Origin: Nocardioides daeguensis
GTDB lineage: Bacteria > Actinomycetota > Actinomycetes > Propionibacteriales > Nocardioidaceae
NCBI RefSeq assembly: GCF_019192965.1
Contig: NZ_JAHTKU010000020.1
Span: forward strand, 124,001 to 188,000
DNA: 64,000 bases
Reading direction: 5' to 3'
Part shown: piece after piece, positions 56,006 through 64,000 of the stretch
Position numbering within the stretch: position 1 is the stretch's first letter
Layout of the letters: each line of letters starts with the position of its first letter
Translations under genes and position numbers: made by a program
Notes under the pieces: generated by a model
The model's database searches: none
Seen by the model: only the letters and a program-made list of their open reading frames with translations
Told to the model about the DNA's origin: nothing

Positions 56006-57523
56006 ATGAGCACCTCGACCAGTCCCGTCGGCGAGACCGACGGCTACTACCAGTTCCACGACCACGACGACGCCGCCCACCTGCACGCGCTGGGCTACGA
56101 GTCGGAGTTCAAGCGCGACATGAGCCCCTGGGCGAACTTCTCCCTCGGCTTCACCTACCTCTCGCCGGTCGTCGGCGTCTACACGCTGTTCGCCTACGCC
56201 CTCGCGACCGGCGGCCCACCGATGATCTGGAGCTTCGTGATCGTCGGGCTCGGCCAGCTCATGGTCGCGCTCGTGTTCAGCGAGATCGTCGCCCAGTACC
56301 CCGTCGCCGGCGGTGTCTACCCGTGGGCACGGCGCCTGTGGGGCCGGCGGTACGCGTGGATGACCGGATGGGTCTACCTGATCGCCCTACTGGTCACCAT
56401 CGCCTCGGTCGTCTACGGCGCCGGGCCCTACATCGCCGCCGCCTTCGGCTTCGAGGCCACGGTCGACACGGTGATCCTGTGCGCCCTCGTCCTCCTGGCC
56501 CTCGCGACGGTGATCAACTTCCTGGGCACCAAGGTGCTCGCGATGGCCGCCCTCATCGGCTTCACCGCCGAGATCATCGGCGCCCTCGTGGTCGGCGGCT
56601 GGCTCCTCATCGCCCACCGCGAGCACGGCCTCGGCGCCCTCTTCGACTCCTTCGGCGCCGGCGACGGTGGCAGCTACCTGCCCGCCTTCGCGGCCGCCGC
56701 CCTGATCGGCGTCTACCAGTACTACGGCTTCGAGGCCTGCGGCGACGTCGCCGAGGAGGTGCCGGACCCGGGCCGCCTCATCCCCAAGGCCATGCGCCGC
56801 ACGATCTACATCGGCGGCGCCGCGGCGACCTTCGTGTGCCTGGCACTCGTGCTGTCGGTGACCGACATCGGCGCCGTCATCTCCGGCGAGGACGCCGACC
56901 CCGTCAGCACCCTGCTCAACGACGCCTTCGGGACCACCGGCGCGCGCATCGTGCTGGTCGTCGTGCTGCTCTCCTTCCTCTCCTGCGCGATGAGCCTGCA
57001 GGCCGCGGCCAGTCGGCTGGCCTACTCCTACGGCCGCGACGGCATGATCATGGGCAGCTCGCTGCTCAAGAAGTTCTCCCCGACGCGCCACGTGCCGCCG
57101 TACGCGCTCGTCGTGGCGGCCGTCGTGCCCGCCCTGATCGTGATCGGCTCCAAGGTCTCCACCGACGCGATCACCAAGATCATCAGCTTCGCCGCGCTCG
57201 GCATCTACATCGGCTTCCAGATGGTCGTGCTGGCCGCCCTGCGCGCCCGGCTCAAGGGCTGGGTGCCGAGCGGGAAGTACACGCTCGGCCGCTGGGGCCT
57301 GCCGGTCAACGTCGCCGCGTTGGTCTACGGCGTCATCGCCATGGTCAACATGGCCTGGCCCCGCACGCCCGACGTCCCCTGGTACGACAACTGGATCGTG
57401 GCGCTCTCCGGCATCGTCGTGATCGCCGTCGGCGTGGTCTACATGGCGATCCACCCGCTCCACGACCGCAGCACCGCGCCCTACGACGACGCGATCCCGA
57501 AGAAGGAGCGCGCCGACGCCTGA
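56006..57523 (+). CDS. APC-superfamily amino acid/amine permease
   Basis: A 505-aa inner-membrane transporter with about 12 hydrophobic helices, of the amino acid permease type: SPWANFSLGFTYLSPVVGVYTLF, EIVAQYPVAGGVYPWARRLWG, YYGFEACGDVAEEVPDPGRLIPKA, and a hydrophilic C terminus. Relatives import GABA, putrescine, ethanolamine or other amines. It is divergent from the GntR regulator and is the probable uptake system of the cluster. ATG 56006 has ggga at a good distance; ATG 56000 is possible but lacks RBS spacing. Confidence 0.9.
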   Translation: MSTSTSPVGETDGYYQFHDHDDAAHLHALGYESEFKRDMSPWANFSLGFTYLSPVVGVYTLFAYALATGGPPMIWSFVIVGLGQLMVALVFSEIVAQYPVAGGVYPWARRLWGRRYAWMTGWVYLIALLVTIASVVYGAGPYIAAAFGFEATVDTVILCALVLLALATVINFLGTKVLAMAALIGFTAEIIGALVVGGWLLIAHREHGLGALFDSFGAGDGGSYLPAFAAAALIGVYQYYGFEACGDVAEEVPDPGRLIPKAMRRTIYIGGAAATFVCLALVLSVTDIGAVISGEDADPVSTLLNDAFGTTGARIVLVVVLLSFLSCAMSLQAAASRLAYSYGRDGMIMGSSLLKKFSPTRHVPPYALVVAAVVPALIVIGSKVSTDAITKIISFAALGIYIGFQMVVLAALRARLKGWVPSGKYTLGRWGLPVNVAALVYGVIAMVNMAWPRTPDVPWYDNWIVALSGIVVIAVGVVYMAIHPLHDRSTAPYDDAIPKKERADA

Positions 57524-57536
57524 GTCTGCGACGCAC

Positions 57537-57570
57537 GAGGCCCTGACCCGCACCGGCGGGTCAGGGCCTC
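57537..57570. terminator. Bidirectional terminator between permease and proC
   Basis: gaggccctgacccgc (57537-57551) and gcgggtcagggcctc (57556-57570) form a perfect 15-bp stem with a 4-nt loop between convergent genes. Confidence 0.85.
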
Positions 57571-57591
57571 GGCACGTCCGGCCTCGGCGGG

Positions 57592-58452
57592 CTAGGGGTG
57601 CTGGCCGAGCTCGCGGGTGATCTCCTTCGCGCGCGCCTCCGCGGCCGCCGTACCCGCGGCGACGATGTCGCGCAGCCCCCGCTCCTCGAAGGCCGCGATC
57701 GCCCGCTCGGTGCTGCCGTGGGGGCTGCTGACCGCCCGGCGCAGGGCGGCGGGATCCGCGTCGGGGTCGTCGAGGAGCCGGCCCGCTCCGGCGACGGTGT
57801 GGGCGGCCAGCGTGCGGGCGAGGTCGGCCGGCAGGCCCAGCCGCTCCCCCGCCTCGGCCATCGCCTCGGCCAGGTAGAAGACGTACGCCGGACCGGAGCC
57901 GCTCACGGTCCCGACCGCGTCGATCTGGTCCTCGCGCACCTCGAGGGCGAGCCCGACGGTGGCGAACAGCTCCCGGACCCGCTGGAGGTCCGCCGCACCG
58001 GCGTGGGAGCCGGCGGCGAGGGCGGTGACGCCGTACCCGATCCGGGCGGGGGTGTTCGGCATCGCGCGCACGACCGGCTGCCCGGCCGGCAGGACCGCCT
58101 CGATGCTCGCCAGCGGCACGGCGCCCGCCACGCTCACCACCACCGCCCGCGGGTCCAGCACCGGGGCGATCTCCTCGGCGACGGCACGGACCAGGCCGGG
58201 CTTGACGCCCAGCACCACCAGACCCGCCTGCGCGGCCGCGGCCCGGTTGGCGTCGGTCCCCTCGGTCCCCTCGGTCCCCTTCCCCTCGGTCGCCGCCGTG
58301 GCGACGCCGTAGCGCTGCGCGAGCCAGGCCGCCCGCGGCGACGAGCGCACGGTGGCGAGGACCTCGTCGGCCGGGAAACCGCTCCCGAGGAGCCCGGCCA
58401 TGATCGCCTCGCTCATCGAGCCGCAGCCGAGGAACGCGATCGTCGTACGCAT
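57592..58452 (-). CDS. proC: Pyrroline-5-carboxylate reductase
   Basis: A 286-aa enzyme of proline synthesis (P5C + NAD(P)H to proline): Rossmann motif FLGCGSMSEAIMAGLL, VVLGVKPGLV, VVRAMPNTPARIGYG, and the signature TVSGSGPAYVFYLAEAM. A GTEGTEGTD insertion near residue 60 is coded by a short tandem repeat (ggtcccctc units, about 58256-58282) and is not in the family core. It is monocistronic with a shared terminator. Confidence 0.92.
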   Translation of the reverse strand: MRTTIAFLGCGSMSEAIMAGLLGSGFPADEVLATVRSSPRAAWLAQRYGVATAATEGKGTEGTEGTDANRAAAAQAGLVVLGVKPGLVRAVAEEIAPVLDPRAVVVSVAGAVPLASIEAVLPAGQPVVRAMPNTPARIGYGVTALAAGSHAGAADLQRVRELFATVGLALEVREDQIDAVGTVSGSGPAYVFYLAEAMAEAGERLGLPADLARTLAAHTVAGAGRLLDDPDADPAALRRAVSSPHGSTERAIAAFEERGLRDIVAAGTAAAEARAKEITRELGQHP

Positions 58453-58500
58453 GGCCTCATCCTGCCCCGGCGGCCGCCGCGACCCACGACCCAGGTCGTC

Positions 58501-59358
58501 CTACCCGGCGACGGGAGCCGGCGCGGGTCGTCGCCCGGCCGCACGGTCGCGCCACAGCAGGCCGGCGCAGTGGATGCCCTGGTACATGACGACCGCGCTG
58601 ATGACCGAGGCGATCACGCCCGAGGACTGGTCGGCCGCCGTCAACAGGTCGAAGCCGGCATGCCACACCAGGACCGGCAGGATGCTCCACCGCGCACCGG
58701 CGGTGAACCACGCGAGGAAGAAGGAGCCGCACACCAGCGCCAGCATCCACCCGACGATGCCCACGCCCATCGACATGTAGGTCGGGTTGAAGAAGAACGC
58801 CGGCAGGTGCCACACGATCCACACGCCGGCCACGACCAGCGCCGCCCAGAAGGTGGTGGTGCGCCGGGCGAGCTCGGGCAGCAGCCAGCCCCGCCACCCG
58901 CTCTCCTCGCCCAGGCCGAAGGTCAGCACCCACACCAGGGCCACCAGCGGCCAGGCCAGGCCGGGGAGCTTGTCGGTGAGGCCGAAGCGAGCCGGGTCCG
59001 GCCAGGAGCCGTCCAGCACGCCGGCCACCGACCACGCGACGAGGTAGTAGCCGACCGGCAGGCCCAGCCCGAGCAGCCACCAGCACCAGCCGATCCGTAC
59101 GGCGTAGGCGCGCCGCGCCCACCGCGCGACCAGCCGCGGACCGCCGGTCCACAGCAGGGCGGCCACGGCGCCGCACGCCGGTCCGGCCGAGGCGAGGAAG
59201 TAGGTCCAGGGCATCTGGTCGAGGTCGTCGCGCTGCGCCCGGACCAGCAGCGGGAGCCACAGCCCCCAGGTCACCGCGAAGGTGACCAGGAGGAAGACCG
59301 GAACTGCGCCCCGGCGCCGGGGAGCCGCTGGCGCGGCCTCGCGTCGGTCGCTCACCAT
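58501..59358 (-). CDS. CPBP-family intramembrane metalloprotease
   Basis: A 285-aa membrane protein with about seven or eight helices. CPBP (Abi/CAAX protease) motifs are visible: EExxxR in GLGEESGWRGWLLPELARR, then WHLPAFFFN, and a later WHAGFDLL. These residues form the intramembrane zinc site and active Glu. Substrates are unknown; relatives serve in bacteriocin self-immunity or regulated proteolysis. Start ATG 59358 (GTG 59355 possible). Confidence 0.87.
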   Translation of the reverse strand: MVSDRREAAPAAPRRRGAVPVFLLVTFAVTWGLWLPLLVRAQRDDLDQMPWTYFLASAGPACGAVAALLWTGGPRLVARWARRAYAVRIGWCWWLLGLGLPVGYYLVAWSVAGVLDGSWPDPARFGLTDKLPGLAWPLVALVWVLTFGLGEESGWRGWLLPELARRTTTFWAALVVAGVWIVWHLPAFFFNPTYMSMGVGIVGWMLALVCGSFFLAWFTAGARWSILPVLVWHAGFDLLTAADQSSGVIASVISAVVMYQGIHCAGLLWRDRAAGRRPAPAPVAG

Positions 59359-59448
59359 CGTGCTCGCCCTTCAGCTCGTCGCGGCGTCGACTCCCCCCGG
59401 GTCCCACGGTAGCGGCCCGCCCGGTCAGGGCAGGCCAGGCCAGGCCGG

Positions 59449-60156
59449 TCAGGGCAGCCCGGTGACCGCTGCGTCGACCGCCTCGCGCTCGGTGCGGAAG
59501 GAGTTCGCGGCATGGTCGGGGTCGGCGTGGCCGAGGGACACCGCACACACCACGGACCGGTCCTCGCCGATCCCGAGCTGGTCGCGCACGACGTCGGCGT
59601 ACATCGCGATCGCGGCCTGCGCGATCGCGGCGACGCCGAGCGCCTCGGCGGCGTTGAGCAGGTTGGCGACGTACCCACCGCAGTCCATCACGCCGTAGGT
59701 GCCGAGGGCGGTCGGGCTGGTGATGATCGCGACGTGCGGAGCGCCGAAGAACCGGAAGTTCTCCAGCATCTGCAGCAGCCGGCCCTCCTGGTCGCCGCGC
59801 TCGACACCGACGGCGTTGTACAGCGCGAAGCCGCAGGCGCGGCGGCGCTCCTGGTAGACGCCCTCGTAGCGCGCCGGCCCCGGGATGTCGGGCGTCTCCG
59901 GGGCCAGGGGCACCCGGGCCACCAACCGCTCGGAGAGGGCCGCGACCTCCGGCCCGCCGAGCAGGTGGACCTGCCAGGCCTGGGAGTTGCACCACGACGC
60001 CGTGCGCTGGGCCATCGTGAACAGCCGGCGCAGGACCGCGGGGTCCACGGTCTCGGGTGCGAAGGCACGGCAGCTGTGACGCGTGGCCAGGATGCTCTCG
60101 AGGACGTCGGCGGTGGGGGCGGCCGGAGCAGTGGCGGCGGGGGCGATCGTGTCCAT
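59449..60156 (-). CDS. Nitroreductase-family FMN enzyme
   Basis: A 235-aa protein of the nitroreductase fold. The FMN/phosphate motif is TRHSCRAFAPETVD, with ASWCNSQAWQVHLL, GVMDCGGYVANLLNAAEALG (the family helix), and a C-terminal HADPDHAANSFRTERE. It is probably an NAD(P)H-dependent flavoprotein reducing nitro groups, quinones or enones. ATG 60156. It lies 82 bp downstream of the CoA-transferase gene on the same strand and may belong to the same transcript. Confidence 0.87.
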   Translation of the reverse strand: MDTIAPAATAPAAPTADVLESILATRHSCRAFAPETVDPAVLRRLFTMAQRTASWCNSQAWQVHLLGGPEVAALSERLVARVPLAPETPDIPGPARYEGVYQERRRACGFALYNAVGVERGDQEGRLLQMLENFRFFGAPHVAIITSPTALGTYGVMDCGGYVANLLNAAEALGVAAIAQAAIAMYADVVRDQLGIGEDRSVVCAVSLGHADPDHAANSFRTEREAVDAAVTGLP

Positions 60157-60238
60157 GGTGCGCCCAGTATCCCCACGTGTCCCGGGCTGTCGGTCCCGAC
60201 CGGGCGGCTGCCACCCCCACCCGGCCGCGACCTCCGGC

Positions 60239-61453
60239 TCAGACCACCCCTCGCCGGCGCAGGTCGGCGATCTCCTCGGTGCCGAGGCCGAGATCGCCCA
60301 GCACGGCGTCGGTGTGGCTGCCCAGCGCCGTCCCGGCCCACCGGACACGTCCGGGGGTCTCGGACAGCTTGGGCGCGACGTTCTGCATGGCCAGGTCGCC
60401 GAGCTCGTCGTGCGGGACCCGCACGATCGCCTCGCGGGCGAGGAAGTGCGGGTCGTCGAACATGTCCTCGGCCCGGTAGATCCGCCCGGCCGGGACGCCG
60501 GCCGCGTTGAGGTCCGCCAACAACGGCCCGGAGGCGCAGGTGGCGGTCCAGTCCGCGACGATCCCGTCGAGCTCCTCCTGGTGGTGTCCGCGGGCGTTGT
60601 GGTCGCGGTAGCGGGGGTCGTCGGCCAGCTCGGGCCTTCCCATCAACGCGGCCAGCCGGCCGAACACGGTGTCCTGGTTGGCCGCGATCAGGATCTCGGC
60701 GCCGTCGGAGGTCGGGTACACGTTGCTCGGCGCGACGTTCGGCAGCACGGCACCGGTGCGCTCACGCTGGTACTTCACCGCGTCCCACTCCGACACCAGC
60801 GACTCGGTCATCGCGAGCACCGCCTCGTAGATGGCGGAGTCGACGATCTGTCCTCGCCCGGTGTGCTCCCGGGCCCGGAGAGCGGCCAGGGCGCCCAGCG
60901 CGGCGTACGTCCCGGCCAGGGAGTCGCCGATGCTCAGCCCCGTCCGGGACGGCGGCCGGTCGGGATCGCCGGTGATGTAGCGCAGGCCGCCCATGGCCTC
61001 GCCGATCGACCCGTAGCCCGCCTGCGAGGAGTAGGGGCCGTCCTGGCCGAATCCGGTGACCCGCACGATCACCAGCCCGGGGTTGAGCTCCCACAGCGTC
61101 GCGGGGTCCAGGCCCCATCGCTCCAGCGTCCCGGGCCGGAAGTTCTCCAGCAGGACGTCGGCGCTCGCGATCAGCCGCCGGGCCACCTCCTGCCCCTCCG
61201 CGGTGCGTAGGTCGAGCGTCACCGACATCTTGTTGCGGCCCACGATGGGCCACCACAGCGAACGGCCGTCGGACTTGCCGCGGCCCCACTGCCGCAGCGG
61301 GTCACCGACCTCGGGGGGCTCGATCTTGATGACCTCGGCGCCGAAGTCGCCGAGCAGCTGTCCGCAGAACGGTCCGGCCAGCAGCTGGCCCATCTCGACG
61401 ACCCGGATGCCGTCGAGGGCAGCGGGAGGGTTGGTGGTCACGTCGGTGCTCAC
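60239..61453 (-). CDS. Class III CoA-transferase (CaiB/BaiF family)
   Basis: A 404-aa CoA-transferase: IRVVEMGQLLAGPFCGQLLGDFGAEVIKIE, VRVTGFGQDGPYSSQAGYGSIGEAMGG, and LRAREHTGRGQIVDSAIYEAV. It activates an unknown carboxylic acid as CoA thioester. GTG 61453 follows an aaggag RBS. It lies 99 bp after the LLM gene across a hairpin, so it may be transcribed at a different level from the genes upstream. Confidence 0.88.
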   Translation of the reverse strand: MSTDVTTNPPAALDGIRVVEMGQLLAGPFCGQLLGDFGAEVIKIEPPEVGDPLRQWGRGKSDGRSLWWPIVGRNKMSVTLDLRTAEGQEVARRLIASADVLLENFRPGTLERWGLDPATLWELNPGLVIVRVTGFGQDGPYSSQAGYGSIGEAMGGLRYITGDPDRPPSRTGLSIGDSLAGTYAALGALAALRAREHTGRGQIVDSAIYEAVLAMTESLVSEWDAVKYQRERTGAVLPNVAPSNVYPTSDGAEILIAANQDTVFGRLAALMGRPELADDPRYRDHNARGHHQEELDGIVADWTATCASGPLLADLNAAGVPAGRIYRAEDMFDDPHFLAREAIVRVPHDELGDLAMQNVAPKLSETPGRVRWAGTALGSHTDAVLGDLGLGTEEIADLRRRGVV

Positions 61454-61507
61454 GTCGGTGCTCCTTAGGTGGGCGCGAAGGGATGCGCGAGGAAGAGGGA
61501 GGAAGGG

Positions 61508-61545
61508 GGCGGCTCCCGCTGGCAACGACGGGTGCGGGAGCCGCC
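61508..61545 (-). terminator. Hairpin between LLM and CoA-transferase genes
   Basis: ggcggctcccgc (61508-61519) and gcgggagccgcc (61534-61545) form a perfect 12-bp stem with a 14-nt loop. On the minus strand a pyrimidine-rich run follows. It sits just after the LLM stop and may attenuate readthrough. Confidence 0.7.
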
Positions 61546-61552
61546 GGTCTGG

Positions 61553-62686
61553 TCAGGACCTGAGGCCGGCCTCGACCAGGAGGGGCATGACCTTCTCGCC
61601 GAACTGGGCCAGCTCCTGCTGGTAGTCGAGGAAGCCGAGGATCACGCCGTCCATGCCGGCCGCCGAGAGTCCACCCAGCTGCTCGACCACCTGCTCGGGC
61701 GTGCCGATGATCGGGTAGCCGCCGTAGCCCAGCACGAACCGCTCCTGGAACTCCCGCAGCTGGTTGGCGTAGGACTCGCTCTGCAGACCGAGGACCGACA
61801 TGAGGTTGTTGGCCCCCTCCCAGTCGCCGGCGTCGAGGATCGCCTGCCGCACCGCGTCGGCCTCCGCCTCGGTGTCCCGGCAGATGACGAACGCGTAGGT
61901 CATCAGCCCGATGTCGCGCTGGTAGTCGGTGCGGGCGACGTCGCGCACCTTCGTCGCGTACGCCGCGGCGTTGTCGAGGGTGTCGACGGTGGCGAAGTTG
62001 AAGTCGACGTGCTTGGCGGAGAACGCGATGCCCGCCGGCGAGTTGCCGGCGTTGACCAGCACCGGCCCGGGCTTCTGGACCGGCTTCGGCTGGGCCTGCC
62101 CAGCCTTGACGCTGAGGTAGCTGCCGGCGAAGTCGAAGGGCTCCTCGCTGGTCCACAGCTGCTTGACCACGCTCATCCACTCGTCGCCGAAGGCGTAGCG
62201 GTCGTCGTGCGGGCGCTGCTCGCCGAACATCTCCATCTCGGGGGAGAACCAGCCCATCACCGCGTTCAGGCCGAACCGGCCCGACGAGATGTGGTCCACG
62301 GTGGTCGCCATCTTGGCGGCCACGATGGGGTGGACCGTGGGGAGGTGCGTGGTGGCGAAGACCATGATGTTCTCGGTCGCCTCGGCCAGGCCCGCGGCCC
62401 AGGTGTAGGTCTCGAAGCACTCGCCGTTGAAGTCCGTGGCGCCGCCGAAGCCGCGCCAGCGGGCCACCGGCACCATCATCTCGAAGCCGAGGTCGTCGGC
62501 CGCACGGGCGATGGCGACGTTCTGCTCCCACGACGGACGGAAGGTCGTCTCGGCCTGGGTCATGGTGAGCCCGTTGCTGACGTTGGTGCCGAAGAGCCCG
62601 AGCTTGAGCTTCTGCTGGTTGTAGAGCGGCACATGGGCGGCGCGGTACTCCGCGAGCGCCTCGTCACGGCTGAGGGTCTGGGTCAT
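61553..62686 (-). CDS. LLM-class flavin monooxygenase, RutA/SfnG-like
   Basis: A 377-aa FMN-dependent monooxygenase. Motifs shared with pyrimidine oxygenase RutA and related enzymes are ARWRGFGGATDFNGECFETYT, AAKMATTVDHISSGRFGLN (central strand), and LVNAGNSPAGIAFSAKHVDFNF. The substrate is likely a small heterocycle, amide or sulfone. ATG 62686. It is 26 bp from the GlcG-like gene, in the same transcript. Confidence 0.88.
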   Translation of the reverse strand: MTQTLSRDEALAEYRAAHVPLYNQQKLKLGLFGTNVSNGLTMTQAETTFRPSWEQNVAIARAADDLGFEMMVPVARWRGFGGATDFNGECFETYTWAAGLAEATENIMVFATTHLPTVHPIVAAKMATTVDHISSGRFGLNAVMGWFSPEMEMFGEQRPHDDRYAFGDEWMSVVKQLWTSEEPFDFAGSYLSVKAGQAQPKPVQKPGPVLVNAGNSPAGIAFSAKHVDFNFATVDTLDNAAAYATKVRDVARTDYQRDIGLMTYAFVICRDTEAEADAVRQAILDAGDWEGANNLMSVLGLQSESYANQLREFQERFVLGYGGYPIIGTPEQVVEQLGGLSAAGMDGVILGFLDYQQELAQFGEKVMPLLVEAGLRS

Positions 62687-62712
62687 GTCGGTTCCTTGTC
62701 TCGGTCGGTGGC

Positions 62713-63144
62713 TCAGGCGACCTCGAGGCCCGTCGCCTCGAGCGCGGCCCGAGCCACGGCCATGTCGTCGGTGTAGTGACCCCCGCTGACGCCCAGGGCG
62801 CCGACCAGCCGGCCCTCGACGTACAGCGGGTAGCCGCCGCCGAAGACGACCAGGCCCGGGACGTGCGGGATCCCGGTCGCGAGCGGCGGGTCGTTCTTGA
62901 TGAACTCGTGCCACTGGTCGGTCGGGATCCCGAACGAGGCAGCGGTGCCTGCCTTGTCCTGGGCCAGTCGGATGCTGAGCAACGGCGCGCCGTCCATGCG
63001 GACGAACCCCTGGAGGGCGCCGCCGTGGTCGACGACGGCGACGGACATCGCCTTGCCGTGCTCGAGCGCGGCTGCCGTCGTCGCCGCGAGGAGCTCGCGC
63101 ACGGACTCCGCGGTGAGCGAGTGGTGGGTGAAGGTGGTGGTCAT
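62713..63144 (-). CDS. GlcG/HbpS-like protein (DUF336)
   Basis: A 143-aa protein with the GlcG fold: SVAVVDHGGALQGFVRMDGAPLLSI in the first half, then RLAQDKAGTAASFG, GYPLYVEGRLVGALGVSGG and the ending DDMAVARAALEA. Members bind heme or act as uncharacterised partners in glycolate and aromatic catabolic operons. It is 14 bp from the SDR gene. No enzymatic role is assigned. Confidence 0.88.
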   Translation of the reverse strand: MTTTFTHHSLTAESVRELLAATTAAALEHGKAMSVAVVDHGGALQGFVRMDGAPLLSIRLAQDKAGTAASFGIPTDQWHEFIKNDPPLATGIPHVPGLVVFGGGYPLYVEGRLVGALGVSGGHYTDDMAVARAALEATGLEVA

Positions 63145-63158
63145 GGGGTGCTCCTTGC

Positions 63159-63926
63159 TCAGGTGAGGGACCAACCGCCGTCGACGGTCAGCACGGATCC
63201 GGTCATGAAGGTCGACTCGTCGCTGGCCAGGTAGAGCGCGAGGGAGACAACCTCCTCGGGCCGGCCGAGCCGTCCGACGACGGAGCCCTCGGCGAAGGCG
63301 CGCATGATCGGCTCGGCGTCGGGCTGGTCAGGGAGGGTGTCGATGAAGCTGCGCGGCATCGGGGTGTCGATCACGCCGGGACAGATGGCGTTCACCCGGA
63401 TGCCGAGCGGCGCCAGGTCCACGGCTGCGCACTTGGAGAACATCGCGAGGCCGGCTTTCGCGGCGCCGTACGCCGACAGGTTGGGGAAGACGGTCAGGGC
63501 GCCGACCGACGAGACGTTGATGATCGACGCGTCGCGGTCGGCCATCACCGGCGCCAGGCGCCGGGTGAGCAGGAAGACGCTCTTGAGGTTGACGTCCTGG
63601 ATGCGGTCCCACTCCTCCTCGGTGGTCTCGAGCAGGGGGCTGCCGAGGATGATGCCGTGGTTGGCGTAGAGGACGTCGAGGCCACCGAGGGCCTCGGCCG
63701 CCGCGGCCAGCTCCTCGACGCCGGCGGCAGAGGCGAGGTTCGTCGCCACGAAGGTGACCTCGAGACCCTTGTCCCGCAGCGTCGCCTCGAGCTCTGCGCC
63801 GGCGGCGGGGTCGAGGTCCGTGGCGAGGACGCGGGCACCCTCCTCGGCGAAGGTCCGGCAGGCGACCCTGCCCTGGCCTCCGGTGGCGCCGGTGATGAGC
63901 GCCGTCTTTCCCTGCAAACGAGCCAC
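63159..63926 (-). CDS. Short-chain dehydrogenase/reductase
   Basis: A 255-aa classical SDR: TGATGGQG coenzyme motif, DLD acidic residue after strand two (NAD preference), ANHG, catalytic Ser in INVSSVGAL, YxxxK in YGAAK, and the C-terminal FMTGSVLTVDGGWSLT. GTG 63926 has an aaaggaag RBS; an ATG five codons upstream is a less likely start. It is the first visible gene of a four-gene minus-strand operon whose promoter lies near the window edge. Confidence 0.9.
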   Translation of the reverse strand: MARLQGKTALITGATGGQGRVACRTFAEEGARVLATDLDPAAGAELEATLRDKGLEVTFVATNLASAAGVEELAAAAEALGGLDVLYANHGIILGSPLLETTEEEWDRIQDVNLKSVFLLTRRLAPVMADRDASIINVSSVGALTVFPNLSAYGAAKAGLAMFSKCAAVDLAPLGIRVNAICPGVIDTPMPRSFIDTLPDQPDAEPIMRAFAEGSVVGRLGRPEEVVSLALYLASDESTFMTGSVLTVDGGWSLT

Positions 63927-64000
63927 GATGCTTCCTTTCATTGGTGGTGGGTTCCCGAGAGCGAGGCGTAACGGCCCCGGTGGAACAGCAAGGGCTCGCC

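Noticed and set aside
1..64000. tRNA, rRNA, transposase or prophage genes
   Set aside because: I scanned intergenic regions and protein motifs on both strands and saw none. A covariance search would be needed to exclude a cryptic tRNA fully.

Overview
The window is about 64 kb of very high G+C DNA. Genes are densely packed, GTG starts are common, and many stop/start pairs overlap by 4 nt. Gene content (a type VII secretion EccC end, an acyl-CoA carboxylase with an epsilon subunit, LexA-, KstR- and Zur-type operator sequences, a c-di-AMP riboswitch before an NlpC/P60 gene, many acyl-CoA and flavin enzymes) fits an actinobacterium, probably Nocardioides or a close relative. No rRNA, tRNA, IS transposase, phage gene or CRISPR array was seen.

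Layout. 0-0.9 kb: 3' end of eccC. 0.9-4.6 kb: a zinc-starvation block with two Zur-type boxes, each between divergent genes. The genes are a YibE/F membrane protein with a His-rich N terminus, a CobW/COG0523 GTPase, a cysteine-free L33 ribosomal protein (56 aa) and a CobW-like protein resembling the mycobacterial ribosome-hibernation factor Mrf. 4.6-6.2 kb: a 3-ketosteroid dehydrogenase-like flavoprotein behind a KstR-like box. 6.2-6.4 kb: a 200-bp palindromic element. 6.4-12.3 kb: MarR/VOC pair, long-form GAPDH, a riboswitch-controlled NlpC/P60 protein, DUF4031 and a glycine-rich secreted protein. 12.3-18.9 kb: dienoyl-CoA isomerase-like and LLM enzymes, a fused FAD/Fe-S dehydrogenase, a TPR protein and a Tat-type esterase. 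18.9-20.7 kb: 22-bp tandem repeats and an SOS-box-controlled DUF222 protein. 20.7-22.3 kb: two SDRs behind a perfect KstR-type box. 22.3-25.9 kb: small alarmone synthetase, subtilisin, SRPBCC and TetR. 25.9-29.6 kb: propionyl-CoA carboxylase beta-epsilon-alpha. 29.8-39.8 kb: gamma-carbonic anhydrase-like protein, amidohydrolase/GntR pair, secreted protein, acyl-CoA dehydrogenase/TetR, and ArsR/SulP.

39.8-57.5 kb is the most striking part. Thirteen minus-strand genes run from a cytochrome P450 through a 3Fe-4S ferredoxin, its reductase, a glutamine-synthetase-like ligase, an SBP-fold protein, two glutamine-amidotransferase-fold hydrolases, an aldehyde dehydrogenase and a PucR regulator to a GABA-type transaminase, a second aldehyde dehydrogenase, a CoA-transferase and glutaryl-CoA dehydrogenase. 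Upstream lie a cytosolic Cache-domain protein, a GntR/FadR regulator and a divergent amino-acid/amine permease. The set can be read as a complete route from a cyclic secondary amine (best fit piperidine, possibly also pyrrolidine) through a gamma-glutamylated aminoaldehyde to 5-aminovalerate, glutarate, glutaryl-CoA and crotonyl-CoA. It resembles the mycobacterial pip/mor P450 loci but appears to include the whole lower pathway.

57.6-64 kb: proC, a CPBP membrane protease, a nitroreductase and a four-gene catabolic operon (SDR, GlcG-like, RutA-like LLM monooxygenase, CoA-transferase) of unknown substrate.
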